DNA of 64,000 bases from Flavobacterium gillisiae (GTDB lineage: Bacteria; Bacteroidota; Bacteroidia; Flavobacteriales; Flavobacteriaceae): contig NZ_FNRD01000013.1 in the NCBI RefSeq assembly GCF_900107635.1, forward strand, positions 1 to 64,000, in the 5' to 3' direction. Positions 52,371 to 61,079 of the stretch are shown piece after piece (position 1 is the first letter of the stretch; every line of letters starts with the position of its first letter). Position numbers and translations under genes: made by a program. The notes under the pieces are model-generated. The model was not told the DNA's origin. It was given only the letters and a program-made list of their open reading frames with translations, and did not search any database.

Positions 52371-53765
52371 TTAATATTTAATATCAAAAGAACCTTCAGT
52401 GATTTTATGAGAACCACTACCTAGAAGGGAGGTAGCCGTAAAATTGAATGTACCTACAACTCTTTTGTTTGCAGTGTCATGAGATGATATGGTAAGCGTT
52501 CCAGAATCAGCAGCAAAACCAGGGTCTCCTGCCGTTAGAGTGTATTGACCCACATAATCTCCAAACGCTGAGAAACTATAAGTTCCAGCTGTAATATCAG
52601 CACGGAAGTTAAGACCAATTGCTTCAGCGCCACCGCCTCTATTAGCGACGATAGAAATCTTATTAGATAAGCTGATTTTTTGAGCATAAAGTATGGTTTG
52701 TACAAACTGAACACCGTCTAGTTTAGCAAAAAACGAATTGTTTGAAGGTGTGGATGAGGATGTTGTTGTTGTTGTAAATGTAACTTGATTTCCATAATAA
52801 GTACCAATGCTATTCGTGGCGTAGGCTCTTACATAATAAGTTGTATTTGCTAATAATAATGTGATTGATGAGGTGAAGCTTCCAATTCCAGTTCCATTTG
52901 TTGTTTTCGAATTTGCTGTAGTTGGATTTTGACTTGTACCCCACACAATACCACGAGCAGTAATTGAAGCACCGCCATCTGAGGTTATGTTACCACCACT
53001 AGTACCAGAATTAGGGGTGATATTATTCATAGCTAAGGTTGTTAATGTAGGAATTGAACTCGAGCCAGAAGTTATTGTTTTGAAAGACACTTGATTACCG
53101 TAGTAAGTGCCATTACTGTTTGTAGCATAAGCTCTAACGTAATATGTAGTGTTTTCAGTTAATGATGTAATCGAAGAGTTAAAGTTTCCGGTTCCAGTTC
53201 CATTATTTGTTTTTGAATCTGCCGTAGTTGGGTTTTGAGTTGTGCTCCAAACAATACCTCGAGCAGTTATTGGTGTCCCGCCATCTGAGGATATATTTCC
53301 TGCTCCGTCAGCTAAATTAGTCTTAATATTGCTTATTACAGAAGTTGTTATAGTTGGAATTGAACTAGAACTAATCGTTTTGAAATAGACTTGATTCCCA
53401 TAAGCAGTACCAATGCTATTTGTAGCGTACGCCCTAACATAATATGTTGTATTTACGGTTAAAGATGTAATTGAAGAACTAAAGCTTCCAATTCCAGTTC
53501 CATTGGTAGTCTTTGAATCTGCCGTAGTTGGATTTTGACTTATACCCCATACAATTCCACGAGCAGTAATTGAAGCACCACCATCTGAAGTGATGTTTCC
53601 TCCAGTAGTTGAGGATGTAGCATCAATATTTGTAATTGGACTGGAAGTTAATGTTGGAATTGTCGTGGTTGTATCTGAACTGGAACCGATAGGTTCATTA
53701 CTACAATTAAAAAATAAAGCACAGATTGTTAGTGATATACTTAAGATAATAGCTATTTTTTTCAT
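52371..53765 (-). CDS. Lipoprotein with three tandem fibronectin-like repeats
   Basis: 464 aa. Lipobox ...ALFFNC (Cys21). Three copies of an about 95-residue unit (about 40-130, 137-227, 234-327), each with ITSDGGASITARGIVW, NPTT, NGTGxGSF and NTTYYVRAYATNSxGTxYGNQV, a Bacteroidetes surface-protein module with an FN3-like fold. The last about 130 residues form a separate beta-rich domain (FFAKLDGVQF...). Surface-exposed, possibly adhesive. Function unknown. The gene is flanked by carB-related repeats. Confidence 0.82.
   Translation of the reverse strand: MKKIAIILSISLTICALFFNCSNEPIGSSSDTTTTIPTLTSSPITNIDATSSTTGGNITSDGGASITARGIVWGISQNPTTADSKTTNGTGIGSFSSSITSLTVNTTYYVRAYATNSIGTAYGNQVYFKTISSSSIPTITTSVISNIKTNLADGAGNISSDGGTPITARGIVWSTTQNPTTADSKTNNGTGTGNFNSSITSLTENTTYYVRAYATNSNGTYYGNQVSFKTITSGSSSIPTLTTLAMNNITPNSGTSGGNITSDGGASITARGIVWGTSQNPTTANSKTTNGTGIGSFTSSITLLLANTTYYVRAYATNSIGTYYGNQVTFTTTTTSSSTPSNNSFFAKLDGVQFVQTILYAQKISLSNKISIVANRGGGAEAIGLNFRADITAGTYSFSAFGDYVGQYTLTAGDPGFAADSGTLTISSHDTANKRVVGTFNFTATSLLGSGSHKITEGSFDIKY
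52770..53645. repeat. Three tandem approximately 290-bp coding repeats
   Basis: Nucleotide-level direct repeats underlie the three protein modules of the lipoprotein, with blocks such as 'ccatctgaggttatgtt' and 'acaataccacgagcagtaat' recurring. They are likely to vary in number by slippage or recombination. Confidence 0.75.
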
Positions 53766-53980
53766 TTTTTATTTAGTTGTTAGAAGTTTTTTATAATAGT
53801 ACATTTTCTATTTTTGACTATTCAAATGTAGTATAATTATTCCCAAAAAAAATCAAACGAATTACTGCTTTTCTTATGTTTTTATTTACTATTAAAATCT
53901 AAAGAAATTCGATCTTGTTTTTTTGATTCAATACTTTTAACAAAACCCAATTGTAAGTTCTTTTTTTATTAAATGCCAGA

Positions 53981-54105
53981 TTGTATACAAACCTCTTGAG
54001 CCAGAAATGAAATTAGTATGAGAAAGGCTCTTGTTTATTAATGACCTGAAAGATGATTAATTCTACGAATTGTACTCGAGAAGAAAAATGTATTTGAGTA
54101 AATAA
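53981..54105 (+). pseudogene. Decayed duplicate of the carB 3' end
   Basis: About 125 bp match the last 125 bp of carB (52161-52288) closely: TTGTTTATT.ATGACCTGAAAGA, TTCTACGAATTGTACTC, GAAAAATGTATTTGAG and the stop are shared, then the downstream TTGAATATATTGAAAA as well. Internal stops and substitutions show it is not expressed. With carB it brackets the lipoprotein gene as direct repeats. Confidence 0.9.
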
Positions 54106-54230
54106 GGTTGAGTTGAATATATTGAAAACAGCCCCATGATTGGTTTTTTTTGTGGGGTGAAAAATGGTTTTTTTACAATTATGTTGTTGTCCCTGATTAT
54201 AGTTTATGGTTGTCGATAAAAACGGTTGTT

Positions 54231-54333
54231 TTGTCATTCTGACGTAAGGAGGACACGAGGGCTTACCCGAACTGGAATAGCAATTACATCAAACTGCTCA
54301 CGTAATGAGATTCCTCCTTCGTCGGAATGACAA
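54231..54333. repeat. MITE/REP-like element with 22-bp terminal inverted repeats
   Basis: The left end TTGTCATTCTGACGTAAGGA and the right end (reverse complement TTGTCATTCCGACGAAGGA) match over about 20 of 22 bases. The 103-bp unit includes the palindrome-prone centre. Elements with GTCATTCcGACGaAGGAgGAAtCTC ends are frequent in flavobacterial intergenic regions, as I recall. Too short to encode a transposase. Confidence 0.75.
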
Positions 54334-54355
54334 GTTTGCGGTAAATGATTTTACA

Positions 54356-54404
54356 GCAGTATAACAGCCGAAAACTTTTGGTTTTCAGCTGTTATACTGC
54401 TTTT
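54356..54404. terminator. Long hairpin after GNAT gene
   Basis: GCAGTATAACAGC and GCTGTTATACTGC with inner GAAAAC/GTTTTC pairs: 19 bp in total, followed by TTTT on the plus strand. Probably a bidirectional terminator. Confidence 0.65.
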
Positions 54405-54433
54405 GTATTATGGTATTGCATTTATTCTAACTT

Positions 54434-54874
54434 TTAATCAGCTATACTAATTCTCATGTGTTCATGAGGAATGCCTACTTCCACAAACGGTTCATCATAG
54501 ATTTCGAACCCTAAAATCAAATAAAAGGGAACGGCATTGTCGCGCGCATGACAAACCACTTCTTTAATTCCGTTAGACATACAAAAAGACAGCAATTCCT
54601 TTACTAATAATTTCCCGATGCCTTTTCCTTGCTGATTGGTTTCAACTGCCATTTGCATGAGTTGTGTTTTGGTTTTTTCAGGGTTTAGTGGGTTTAATAC
54701 CACACATCCAATAACAACATCGTTTTCAACTGCCACAAAATGCCAGGCCTTTTTATCGTGCATTTCCCAAGCATGGTCTGGAACACCAATTGGTCTCAGT
54801 AAAATGTGGTTTCTTAGATCTTGTTCTAGTAGATAGAGTGAATTTGTGGTATTTATTAATTGTATGGAAATCAT
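54434..54874 (-). CDS. GNAT N-acetyltransferase
   Basis: 146 aa. Motif A is MAVETNQQGKGIGKLLVKEL, with the Q/R-x-x-G-x-G acetyl-CoA loop. The VVIGCVVLNP strand precedes it and PFYLILGFEIYDEPF is motif B. The substrate is unknown (small molecule or peptide N-terminus). Stand-alone gene facing a long hairpin. The C-terminus VGIPHEHMRISI fits phosphinothricin/ElaA-like members only loosely. Confidence 0.9.
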   Translation of the reverse strand: MISIQLINTTNSLYLLEQDLRNHILLRPIGVPDHAWEMHDKKAWHFVAVENDVVIGCVVLNPLNPEKTKTQLMQMAVETNQQGKGIGKLLVKELLSFCMSNGIKEVVCHARDNAVPFYLILGFEIYDEPFVEVGIPHEHMRISIAD

Positions 54875-54921
54875 TATCTATAATTTGTTAATCGTTACTC
54901 ATCCTGTGATTGTAATTAAAA

Positions 54922-55776
54922 TTAAGATTTATTTAGTTCCGCCTCCATTTGAATTAGGTTTTTGATATATTGGTTTTCTGTTTTTGACCATTTCTTAGTT
55001 TCAATTTTCCAAACATTAAATTGAGTTTTGTCTTTAGTTTTGAAATATTCGAACGCTAAATTATAGGCTGTTTCTTGTATGAAATTGGTCTCCTTACAGT
55101 ATTTGACCATGACATCATAGGTAGCGATTACTTTATCAATTTGTTCTAATTTGGTATAGGTATAAGCTAATTCTTTATAGGTGTAACAATCCATAGGATT
55201 GTTAGCAATTGCTTTTTTTAGACTTTTTTCAGCTTTATCATAAAAACCGATTGCATTATATGAAAAAGCCAATTCAGTTTGTAAGCCTTTAAAATTTGGA
55301 TCTATTTTTTCTGCTTTCTCTAAAAAAGTCAATGCTTTTTCAATTTCATTCCATCCATTGTACATAAAACCCCAAAGATACAGTCTGCCGACGGAACCTT
55401 CATCAACTTTGTAAATTGCAAGCCATTCCGGATTTTTTTGAATATTAAGTTCACTAAATTTTTCTTCAGGTAGGACTGCAATTGCAATTTTATTAGGTTG
55501 CAATCGAATTTTTATAAATGCAACATCCTTCTTTTTATCGGTGTCAACTTTGTAAAAGGTGCCTTTTTTATCAATTTTGAAACCTCCTTCGTAGTGAAGT
55601 GTCAAACCTGCTTGCGGGTCTATGTAAATAAAGCCATAATGATAAATACTGTCTTTATCCATTTGATACACTATCCATTTGTCTTCACATTGAAGATTAG
55701 TTTTGTCAAATGTTAGACTTTTCTGAGCGTTTAAATGAGTTGATAATAGTACTAATAGTAGTAAAAAGGATTTCAT
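54922..55776 (-). CDS. Secreted TPR protein
   Basis: 284 aa with a signal peptide (MKSFLLLLVLLSTHLNAQ). Residues about 25-115 are beta-rich and of unknown fold. From about 135 to 250 there are three TPR motifs (EKALTFLEKAEKIDPNFKGLQTELAF; YDKAEKSLKKAIANNPMDCYTYKELAY; IDKVIATYDVMVKYCKETNF). Probably a periplasmic protein-interaction module. Function unknown. Confidence 0.82.
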   Translation of the reverse strand: MKSFLLLLVLLSTHLNAQKSLTFDKTNLQCEDKWIVYQMDKDSIYHYGFIYIDPQAGLTLHYEGGFKIDKKGTFYKVDTDKKKDVAFIKIRLQPNKIAIAVLPEEKFSELNIQKNPEWLAIYKVDEGSVGRLYLWGFMYNGWNEIEKALTFLEKAEKIDPNFKGLQTELAFSYNAIGFYDKAEKSLKKAIANNPMDCYTYKELAYTYTKLEQIDKVIATYDVMVKYCKETNFIQETAYNLAFEYFKTKDKTQFNVWKIETKKWSKTENQYIKNLIQMEAELNKS

Positions 55777-55826
55777 ATTGTATTATTTTGAGTACTGCTT
55801 TGCCTATTTTTTTTATATGTTTCAAA

Positions 55827-56726
55827 CTAGCCTTTATTTATAGTATCCAGATTTTCAACAGCATCGTTTTTCTTACCAAATATTTTTTTGAATCCTTTTA
55901 CGACCACCAGTGCTATGATTCCGCCAACTAGTCCAGCAATGATTTCTCCTACTATCGAAGGTAAGTTTTGTAGTAAATGATGCAATGGTTCAATATTATG
56001 CATGAATATTCCCCCTGCTACCAGAATCAATGCGATTGTTCCTATAAAGGCTAGGCTTTTTATCACTATGGGTAGTAATTGTATCAATCCGTTACCGATT
56101 AATTTTGAGGTTTTGCTTTTGTGAGCTGTTAGTCGGATTCCTAGGTCGTCCATTCTAACAATTGCAGCTACAATTCCGTAGACTCCTACGGTGGCTAAAA
56201 CCGCCACAAAAGTAACTACCATAATTTGAGTCGAAATAGGTTTTCCTAATACACTACCCAAGGCAATAATCACGATTTCTACAGATAGTATAAAGTCAGT
56301 TATTATGGCTACTTTTATTTTTCCTTTTTCGAGCGTTAATACTTCTTCTTCGCTAAGGATCGTGGCTTCAATTGTAGTAATGGCATGTTCATGAGGGACT
56401 ACATATTCGTATATTTTTTCAGCACCTTCATATGCTAGATAAATAGCACCTAATATAAGTACGACTGTAATTAACCAAGGTATAAAATAGCTTAATAGAA
56501 AAGCCAGCGGTAGGATGATTAATTTGTTTAAAAATGAGCCTTTTGTTATGGCCCATAGCACGGGGATTTCTCTAGAGGAAACAAATCCTGATGCCTTTTC
56601 AGCATTAACAGCCAAATCATCACCTAATATTCCTGCTGTTTTTTTAGTTGCTATTTTACTCATCACCACAACGTCATCCATAAGTGCTGCAATATCGTCC
56701 AGCAGTGCAAAAATTCCTGATGCCAT
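55827..56726 (-). CDS. DUF808 (YedI-like) membrane protein
   Basis: 299 aa. MASGIFALLDDIAALMDDVVVMSKIATKKTAGILGDDLAVNA is the canonical DUF808 start. Six or more helices follow, ending with a Gly/Val-rich segment (GGIIALVVVKGFKKIF). The family includes E. coli YedI. Its role is unproven, but it often sits with stress-induced genes, as here behind a hydrolase/nitroreductase/PRTase cluster on the same strand. Confidence 0.92.
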   Translation of the reverse strand: MASGIFALLDDIAALMDDVVVMSKIATKKTAGILGDDLAVNAEKASGFVSSREIPVLWAITKGSFLNKLIILPLAFLLSYFIPWLITVVLILGAIYLAYEGAEKIYEYVVPHEHAITTIEATILSEEEVLTLEKGKIKVAIITDFILSVEIVIIALGSVLGKPISTQIMVVTFVAVLATVGVYGIVAAIVRMDDLGIRLTAHKSKTSKLIGNGLIQLLPIVIKSLAFIGTIALILVAGGIFMHNIEPLHHLLQNLPSIVGEIIAGLVGGIIALVVVKGFKKIFGKKNDAVENLDTINKG

Positions 56727-56732
56727 AATCTC

Positions 56733-57623
56733 CTATTTGTTTAGTTTTTCTTTAAAAAAATTAATTGTTCGTGTCCATGATAATGTAGCTGCAGCTTCAT
56801 CATATCTGGGCGTTGTGTTGTTGTGAAAGCCATGATTGACTCCAGGATAGGTGTATGCTGTATTTTCTACTCTATTCTTTACGAGAATGGTTTCATAGGC
56901 AGGCCAACCTTCATTTATTCGGCTGTCTAAACCTGCATAGTGCAGTAATAGCGGAGCTTTTATTTGCGCGGCTTCTTCGGCGGTAGGCTGCCCGCCGTAA
57001 TAAGGTACCGCTGCCGATAAAGTTGGAATTTTTACCGCCATCATATTGGCAATCCAACCTCCAAAACAAAATCCTACAACACCCACTTGACCATTACAAT
57101 CTTTATGGGATATGAGATAGTTATAAGCTGCAATGAAGTCTTCAAGCATTTCTTCACGTGTTCGCTTTTTTTGTAATTCTCTTCCGTCGTCGTCATTTCC
57201 AGGGTAACCGCCTAATGGGGATAAAGCATCGGGTGCAAGAGTGATGAACCCTTCTACGGCAGCTCTTCGGGCTACATCTTCGATATAAGGATTTAGTCCG
57301 CGGTTCTCGTGTACTACGATTATTCCGGGCAGTTTTTTTTTCGTTTCTGTTGACTGAGATAAAAGTGCCTTGATCTTCCCTCCACCTTTCGGAGATTCGT
57401 ATGTGATGTATTTCGATTTTAACCTTGGATCACCAGGTTTAATCAAAATGGAATCCAAATAATTAGGCGTCATAAAACTAAGTAAGGAAGGAACAGTAAG
57501 AGCTCCTACAGCAAACAAGGATAATTTTTCAACGAACCTTCTTCTGTCAATTTTGTTATGAGCGTAGTCATCGTATAGGTCAAATACTTCCTGACTAATA
57601 TCTTCTTTAGTTAGTTTCTTCAT
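56733..57623 (-). CDS. Dienelactone hydrolase family protein, Tat-like leader
   Basis: 296 aa from ATG 57623 (57629 possible). Catalytic Cys in GFCFGGW, Asp in GLDSRIN and His in GVNHGFH form the DLH triad. The N-terminal RRRFVEKLSLFAVGALTVPSLLSF resembles a twin-arginine signal, suggesting export. The longer frame to 57659 would begin with TTG adjoining the nitroreductase stop. Substrate unknown; DLH-type enzymes open lactones or hydrolyse small esters. Confidence 0.85.
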   Translation of the reverse strand: MKKLTKEDISQEVFDLYDDYAHNKIDRRRFVEKLSLFAVGALTVPSLLSFMTPNYLDSILIKPGDPRLKSKYITYESPKGGGKIKALLSQSTETKKKLPGIIVVHENRGLNPYIEDVARRAAVEGFITLAPDALSPLGGYPGNDDDGRELQKKRTREEMLEDFIAAYNYLISHKDCNGQVGVVGFCFGGWIANMMAVKIPTLSAAVPYYGGQPTAEEAAQIKAPLLLHYAGLDSRINEGWPAYETILVKNRVENTAYTYPGVNHGFHNNTTPRYDEAAATLSWTRTINFFKEKLNK

Positions 57624-57659
57624 GGTCATAGCTTTTGTTAAAGGTACACTTTGTTTCAA

Positions 57660-58343
57660 TCAATAGAATACACAAATGTCTTCGAGTGCTTTTCTTTGTA
57701 AATCAGGAACCCAGCATTCTTCGGCAGGATAACCCACGGGAATCAATAAAAAAGGTTTTTCATTTTCTGGTCGGTCCAGGGTTTTGGTCAAGAAATTCAT
57801 TGGACTAGGAGTATGGGTTAAAGAAACCAAACCAGCATTATGTATTGCTGCCAACAAAAATCCTGCCGCAATGCCTACACTTTCTTGAACATAATAGTTG
57901 TTTTTCTTCTTGCCGTCAGCACCAAATTCATAAATACGTCTAAAAACGATGATGAGGTAAGGAGCGGTTTCTAGAAAAGGCTTTCGCCAATCTGTTCCTA
58001 AAGGTTTTAAATCTTCCAGCCAATCACTAGACATGCGGGATTCATAACTTTGTAGTTCTTCCTCTTCGGCAGCGATACGGATTTGTTTTTTAATTTCGGG
58101 ATTTTCAATCACACAAAAAGTCCAAGGTTGCTTGTGCGCGCCAGAAGGAGCGGTAGAAGCTGTCTTTATAATGTTTTCAATTACTTCGCGAGGAACTGGT
58201 CTATCTGAAAATTCTCGCGCCGAGCGTCTGCTGTCCATGGCTTCATAAAAAGATAGAGAACGTTCAAGCATTTCTTCGGCAGAAAGAATGGGTTTGCTGT
58301 AGCGGATATATGGATGGTCTTCAATTAATTTTTTTTCGTGCAT
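57660..58343 (-). CDS. Nitroreductase-family FMN oxidoreductase
   Basis: 227 aa from ATG 58343. FMN-binding SRRSAREFSDRPVP and the STAPSGAHKQPWTFCVI segment are intact, the latter resembling iodotyrosine-deiodinase/BluB-like members. YVQESVGIAAGFLLAAIHNAGL is the family's helical core. Uses NAD(P)H and FMN to reduce nitro, quinone or halogenated aromatics; actual substrate unknown. In a same-strand cluster with hydrolases. Confidence 0.9.
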   Translation of the reverse strand: MHEKKLIEDHPYIRYSKPILSAEEMLERSLSFYEAMDSRRSAREFSDRPVPREVIENIIKTASTAPSGAHKQPWTFCVIENPEIKKQIRIAAEEEELQSYESRMSSDWLEDLKPLGTDWRKPFLETAPYLIIVFRRIYEFGADGKKKNNYYVQESVGIAAGFLLAAIHNAGLVSLTHTPSPMNFLTKTLDRPENEKPFLLIPVGYPAEECWVPDLQRKALEDICVFY

Positions 58344-58476
58344 TTTGAATGTTTTTTTTCCTAATGTCAAATATAAAAAAAATTATGAGTCTATCGCCCA
58401 GATGTAGTACTCAAGTCGCTGTTTCTGTTATTGCCAAAAAAAAATCCCTCAATGGGGATTTTGGTAGCGTTGTGGC

Positions 58477-59163
58477 TTAGTGATATTCCTTTTTATGGAC
58501 CAAATGTTTTTTATACCAAGTAATTGCTAAATCAGCCACTTCTGAGAGTTTTCCTGGCTCTTCGAATAGATGGGTTGCTCCGGTAACAACTTTCATTTCT
58601 TTTGTGCAAAGTAATTCGTCATATGCCGTTTTATTCATTTCGATTACAGGCATATCATCGCCGCCTACAATTAGTAATGTTGGAGCTGTCACTTGGTGAA
58701 GAGCGCTTAAAGCTAAGTCAGGTCTGCCGCCGCGAGTGACCACCGCTTTTATAGTGTCACCAAAATAGGCCGCTGCCCGCAATGCCGAAGCCGCTCCAGT
58801 ACTAGCTCCAAAATAGCCGATGGGTAAGCTCTTCGCTTCATTATAATTCATAAGCCATTCCGTAGTTTCAATCAATCGGCTAACCAATAAGTCAATGTTA
58901 AATCTGTTTTCGTAAACGCTGTCTTCCTCAACTGTCAGTAAATCAAATAGTAAAGTGCCTATTTTTTGTTTTCGAATGAGTTCAGCCACCATCCTGTTTC
59001 TGGTGCTAAACCGACTACTACCACTTCCATGGGAGAACACAATAATTGCTGCTGCCTCTTCGGGAATTATTAAATTTCCTTTTAGTGTGACATGAGTTAG
59101 AGGGATGTTTAGTTCTAGTTTTTTCATGATTTCCATTCTTTGAATAAGTGAATTGTATGGCAT
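58477..59163 (-). CDS. Alpha/beta hydrolase (DLH-like)
   Basis: 228 aa. Nucleophile elbow GASTGAASAL (Ser near 121), acid GGDDMPVI and His GATHLFEE. The N-terminal FSHGSGSSR is the oxyanion loop. ATG 59163 is directly adjacent to the TAA of the phosphoribosyltransferase (stop then start), a sign of coupling. A start at 59127 (MKKLELNIPL) is also possible. In other bacteria, hydrolases of this kind are fused to or paired with this PRTase. Confidence 0.87.
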   Translation of the reverse strand: MPYNSLIQRMEIMKKLELNIPLTHVTLKGNLIIPEEAAAIIVFSHGSGSSRFSTRNRMVAELIRKQKIGTLLFDLLTVEEDSVYENRFNIDLLVSRLIETTEWLMNYNEAKSLPIGYFGASTGAASALRAAAYFGDTIKAVVTRGGRPDLALSALHQVTAPTLLIVGGDDMPVIEMNKTAYDELLCTKEMKVVTGATHLFEEPGKLSEVADLAITWYKKHLVHKKEYH

Positions 59164-59799
59164 TTATGCAAGGGGGTAGGTGGCTTCCAGCATTTGGATT
59201 ACTTCGTCGTCTTCTACTTGCTGAAAATTTTCGAAAAAACTACCTACACCCCTGAAATGTTTTGAGGCTATCAAATAGATAAGTTCGTCGGTCTGTTTTT
59301 CAAATATGGGGACAGTATCGTAGGGTAAGACTGGAACGGCAACGACAATTTTAGCAGGGTGCCGTTTTCGCAGCATTTCTATACTTGCTAATAGCGTATT
59401 CCCTGTCGCTATTCCGTCATCTACGAGAATAACATTTTTATCTTTAATCTCTAAGGGCTCTCGATCACCTCTATAGAGTTTGTATTTTTCGCGAAGTACA
59501 GTTCGGAGTCTAGTAATTTCATTTTCTATGTATTCCTTAGCTACATCAGGATGTTTATCTAGAATGGTAGAATCTAATGAAACAGCGCCAATCGCAAATT
59601 CTTTATTGGTTGGATGTCCAATTTTTTTAGAAAGAACAATGTCTAAAGGGAGTTGTAAGTTTTTTGCAATTTCATAACCAAGGGGTACGCCTCCTCTGGG
59701 TACTGCGAAAACAACCGAATTGCTGTTTTTGTACTTTTTTAATTTTTCCGAAAGTAAAATGGCCGCTTCTTCTCGGTCTTTTAAGATCTCGCTATACAT
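59164..59799 (-). CDS. Phosphoribosyltransferase
   Basis: 211 aa. PRPP loop VDDGIATGNTLLASIEMLR (Asp-Asp-Gly...Thr-Gly) is clear and the N-terminal hood contains FAVPRGGVPLGYEIAKNL. Members of this branch are paired with dienelactone hydrolase-like genes in stress clusters and their nucleobase is unknown. First gene of the cluster on the minus strand. Confidence 0.92.
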   Translation of the reverse strand: MYSEILKDREEAAILLSEKLKKYKNSNSVVFAVPRGGVPLGYEIAKNLQLPLDIVLSKKIGHPTNKEFAIGAVSLDSTILDKHPDVAKEYIENEITRLRTVLREKYKLYRGDREPLEIKDKNVILVDDGIATGNTLLASIEMLRKRHPAKIVVAVPVLPYDTVPIFEKQTDELIYLIASKHFRGVGSFFENFQQVEDDEVIQMLEATYPLA

Positions 59800-59882
59800 G
59801 TCTCACTATTTTAAACGATAAAATACTACAACTTACATAAAGATACTGATTTTCAGTCGTTTACGAAATATATAATGAAAAT

Positions 59883-60005
59883 TTATTTGCTATAGGAGTT
59901 AGAAAAATTCTTCAGCGGCCAATTGTGATAGGCCTGTGGGATCGGTATTCGATTTCCTGCGCCAATCGGGTGGTCTTCTGAAGGAACATAATATTTGGAT
60001 GCTAG
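59883..60005 (-). pseudogene. Short open remnant with protein-like composition
   Basis: Upstream of the potassium-channel gene, the minus strand has a stop-bounded 40-codon stretch without ATG (TAA at 59883-59885), reading YYVPSEDHPIGAGNRIP then PIPQAYHNWPLKNF. It is visibly richer in G+C than its surroundings, as coding DNA is. Probably the 3' end of a lost gene. No family assigned. Confidence 0.35.
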
Positions 60006-60045
60006 TTAATTTTATCTAATTTTGGTTTTATATAAGACATAGGAA

Positions 60046-61011
60046 ATGGCATTATTAGAGAGAATAAACCTTCGGGCAAAAGCAGATAAAAACACAGGAT
60101 TTGGGACCAACGCTAGCAGCTATGGCGGTCGTTTTGTAAATAAAAATGGAAGTGCTAATGTAGAGAAGCGAGGGATGCCTATTTTGCAGCGCATCAGCTG
60201 GTATCACACGATGATTGATATGGCAGTTTGGAGGTTTATGCTGATTATTCTTTCTTTTTATGTCGGAATCAATTTTATATTTGCCTCTATTTATTATGTA
60301 ATTGGGATCGAACATTTAGACGGAATTACAAGTACAGACAGTGAATGGGTAAAATTTGGGCAGGCTTACTTTTTTAGTGCACAAACGTTTACCACTGTTG
60401 GTTATGGCCACATCAGTCCCACTGGTTTTTTGACCAGCTCACTTTCTGCTGCAGAGGCTTTAATTGGTTTGTTGAGTTTTGCTATTGCCACAGGTTTATT
60501 CTTTGGAAGGTTTAGTAAACCCACAGCTTTTTTAAAATTCTCGCACAATGCGGTGATCGCGCCTTACGGAGATATTTCAGGGCTGATGATACGTTTAACG
60601 CCTTATAAAAATACCAATTTTACTGATGCAGAAGCTAAAATAACTTTGGGGATGAGTATTGAGGAAAACGGAAAGAAAGTTAATAAATTCTATTCGTTGG
60701 AATTAGAATTGGAAAAGGTAAATGCATTGCCCTTAAGTTGGACCTTAGTGCATCCCATTACTGAAGAAAGTCCACTGTATCAATTTACAAAGGATGATTT
60801 CGCCAATACGCAAGGTGAAATTCTCGTTTTTGTAAAAACGTTTGATGATATGTTCAGTAATACTGTTGCCACTCGTACTTCTTATACTTTTGAGGAAGTA
60901 ATTTACGGAGCTAAATTTGAACCGATGTACACCCGAAGTACAGACAATTCGAAGACAATTTTGTATTTAAATAAGCTTAATTCATTCAAGGATGCCCCAC
61001 TAAAAGCATAG
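60046..61011 (+). CDS. KirBac-type inward-rectifier potassium channel
   Basis: 321 aa. Two membrane helices flank a pore helix and the selectivity filter TTVGYG (about 116-121). The N-terminal slide helix SWYHTMIDMAVWRF precedes TM1. The cytoplasmic IRK domain follows (about 165-315), with FSHNAVIAPYGDISGLMIRL at its start, as in bacterial Kir channels. Passes K+ across the inner membrane. Length is typical (about 300-320). Confidence 0.95.
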   Translation: MALLERINLRAKADKNTGFGTNASSYGGRFVNKNGSANVEKRGMPILQRISWYHTMIDMAVWRFMLIILSFYVGINFIFASIYYVIGIEHLDGITSTDSEWVKFGQAYFFSAQTFTTVGYGHISPTGFLTSSLSAAEALIGLLSFAIATGLFFGRFSKPTAFLKFSHNAVIAPYGDISGLMIRLTPYKNTNFTDAEAKITLGMSIEENGKKVNKFYSLELELEKVNALPLSWTLVHPITEESPLYQFTKDDFANTQGEILVFVKTFDDMFSNTVATRTSYTFEEVIYGAKFEPMYTRSTDNSKTILYLNKLNSFKDAPLKA

Positions 61012-61045
61012 TTTTTAACTTATTTTCAGATTTATAACAAATAAA

Positions 61046-61062
61046 TAAACTACATTTGTTTA
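61046..61062 (+). promoter_or_regulatory. Palindrome and -7 element upstream of MerR gene
   Basis: TAAAC (61046-61050) and GTTTA (61058-61062) are inverted around TACATTTG (61051-61058), a -7-like element. It shares the TTTGTTTA half-site with the crtI promoter. Confidence 0.55.
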
Positions 61063-61079
61063 ATAAATATGAATAAATA

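Noticed and set aside
57624..57659. TTG start for the dienelactone hydrolase
   Set aside because: In-frame ATG codons at 57629 and 57623 precede the Tat-like leader, so the TTG extension is not needed.
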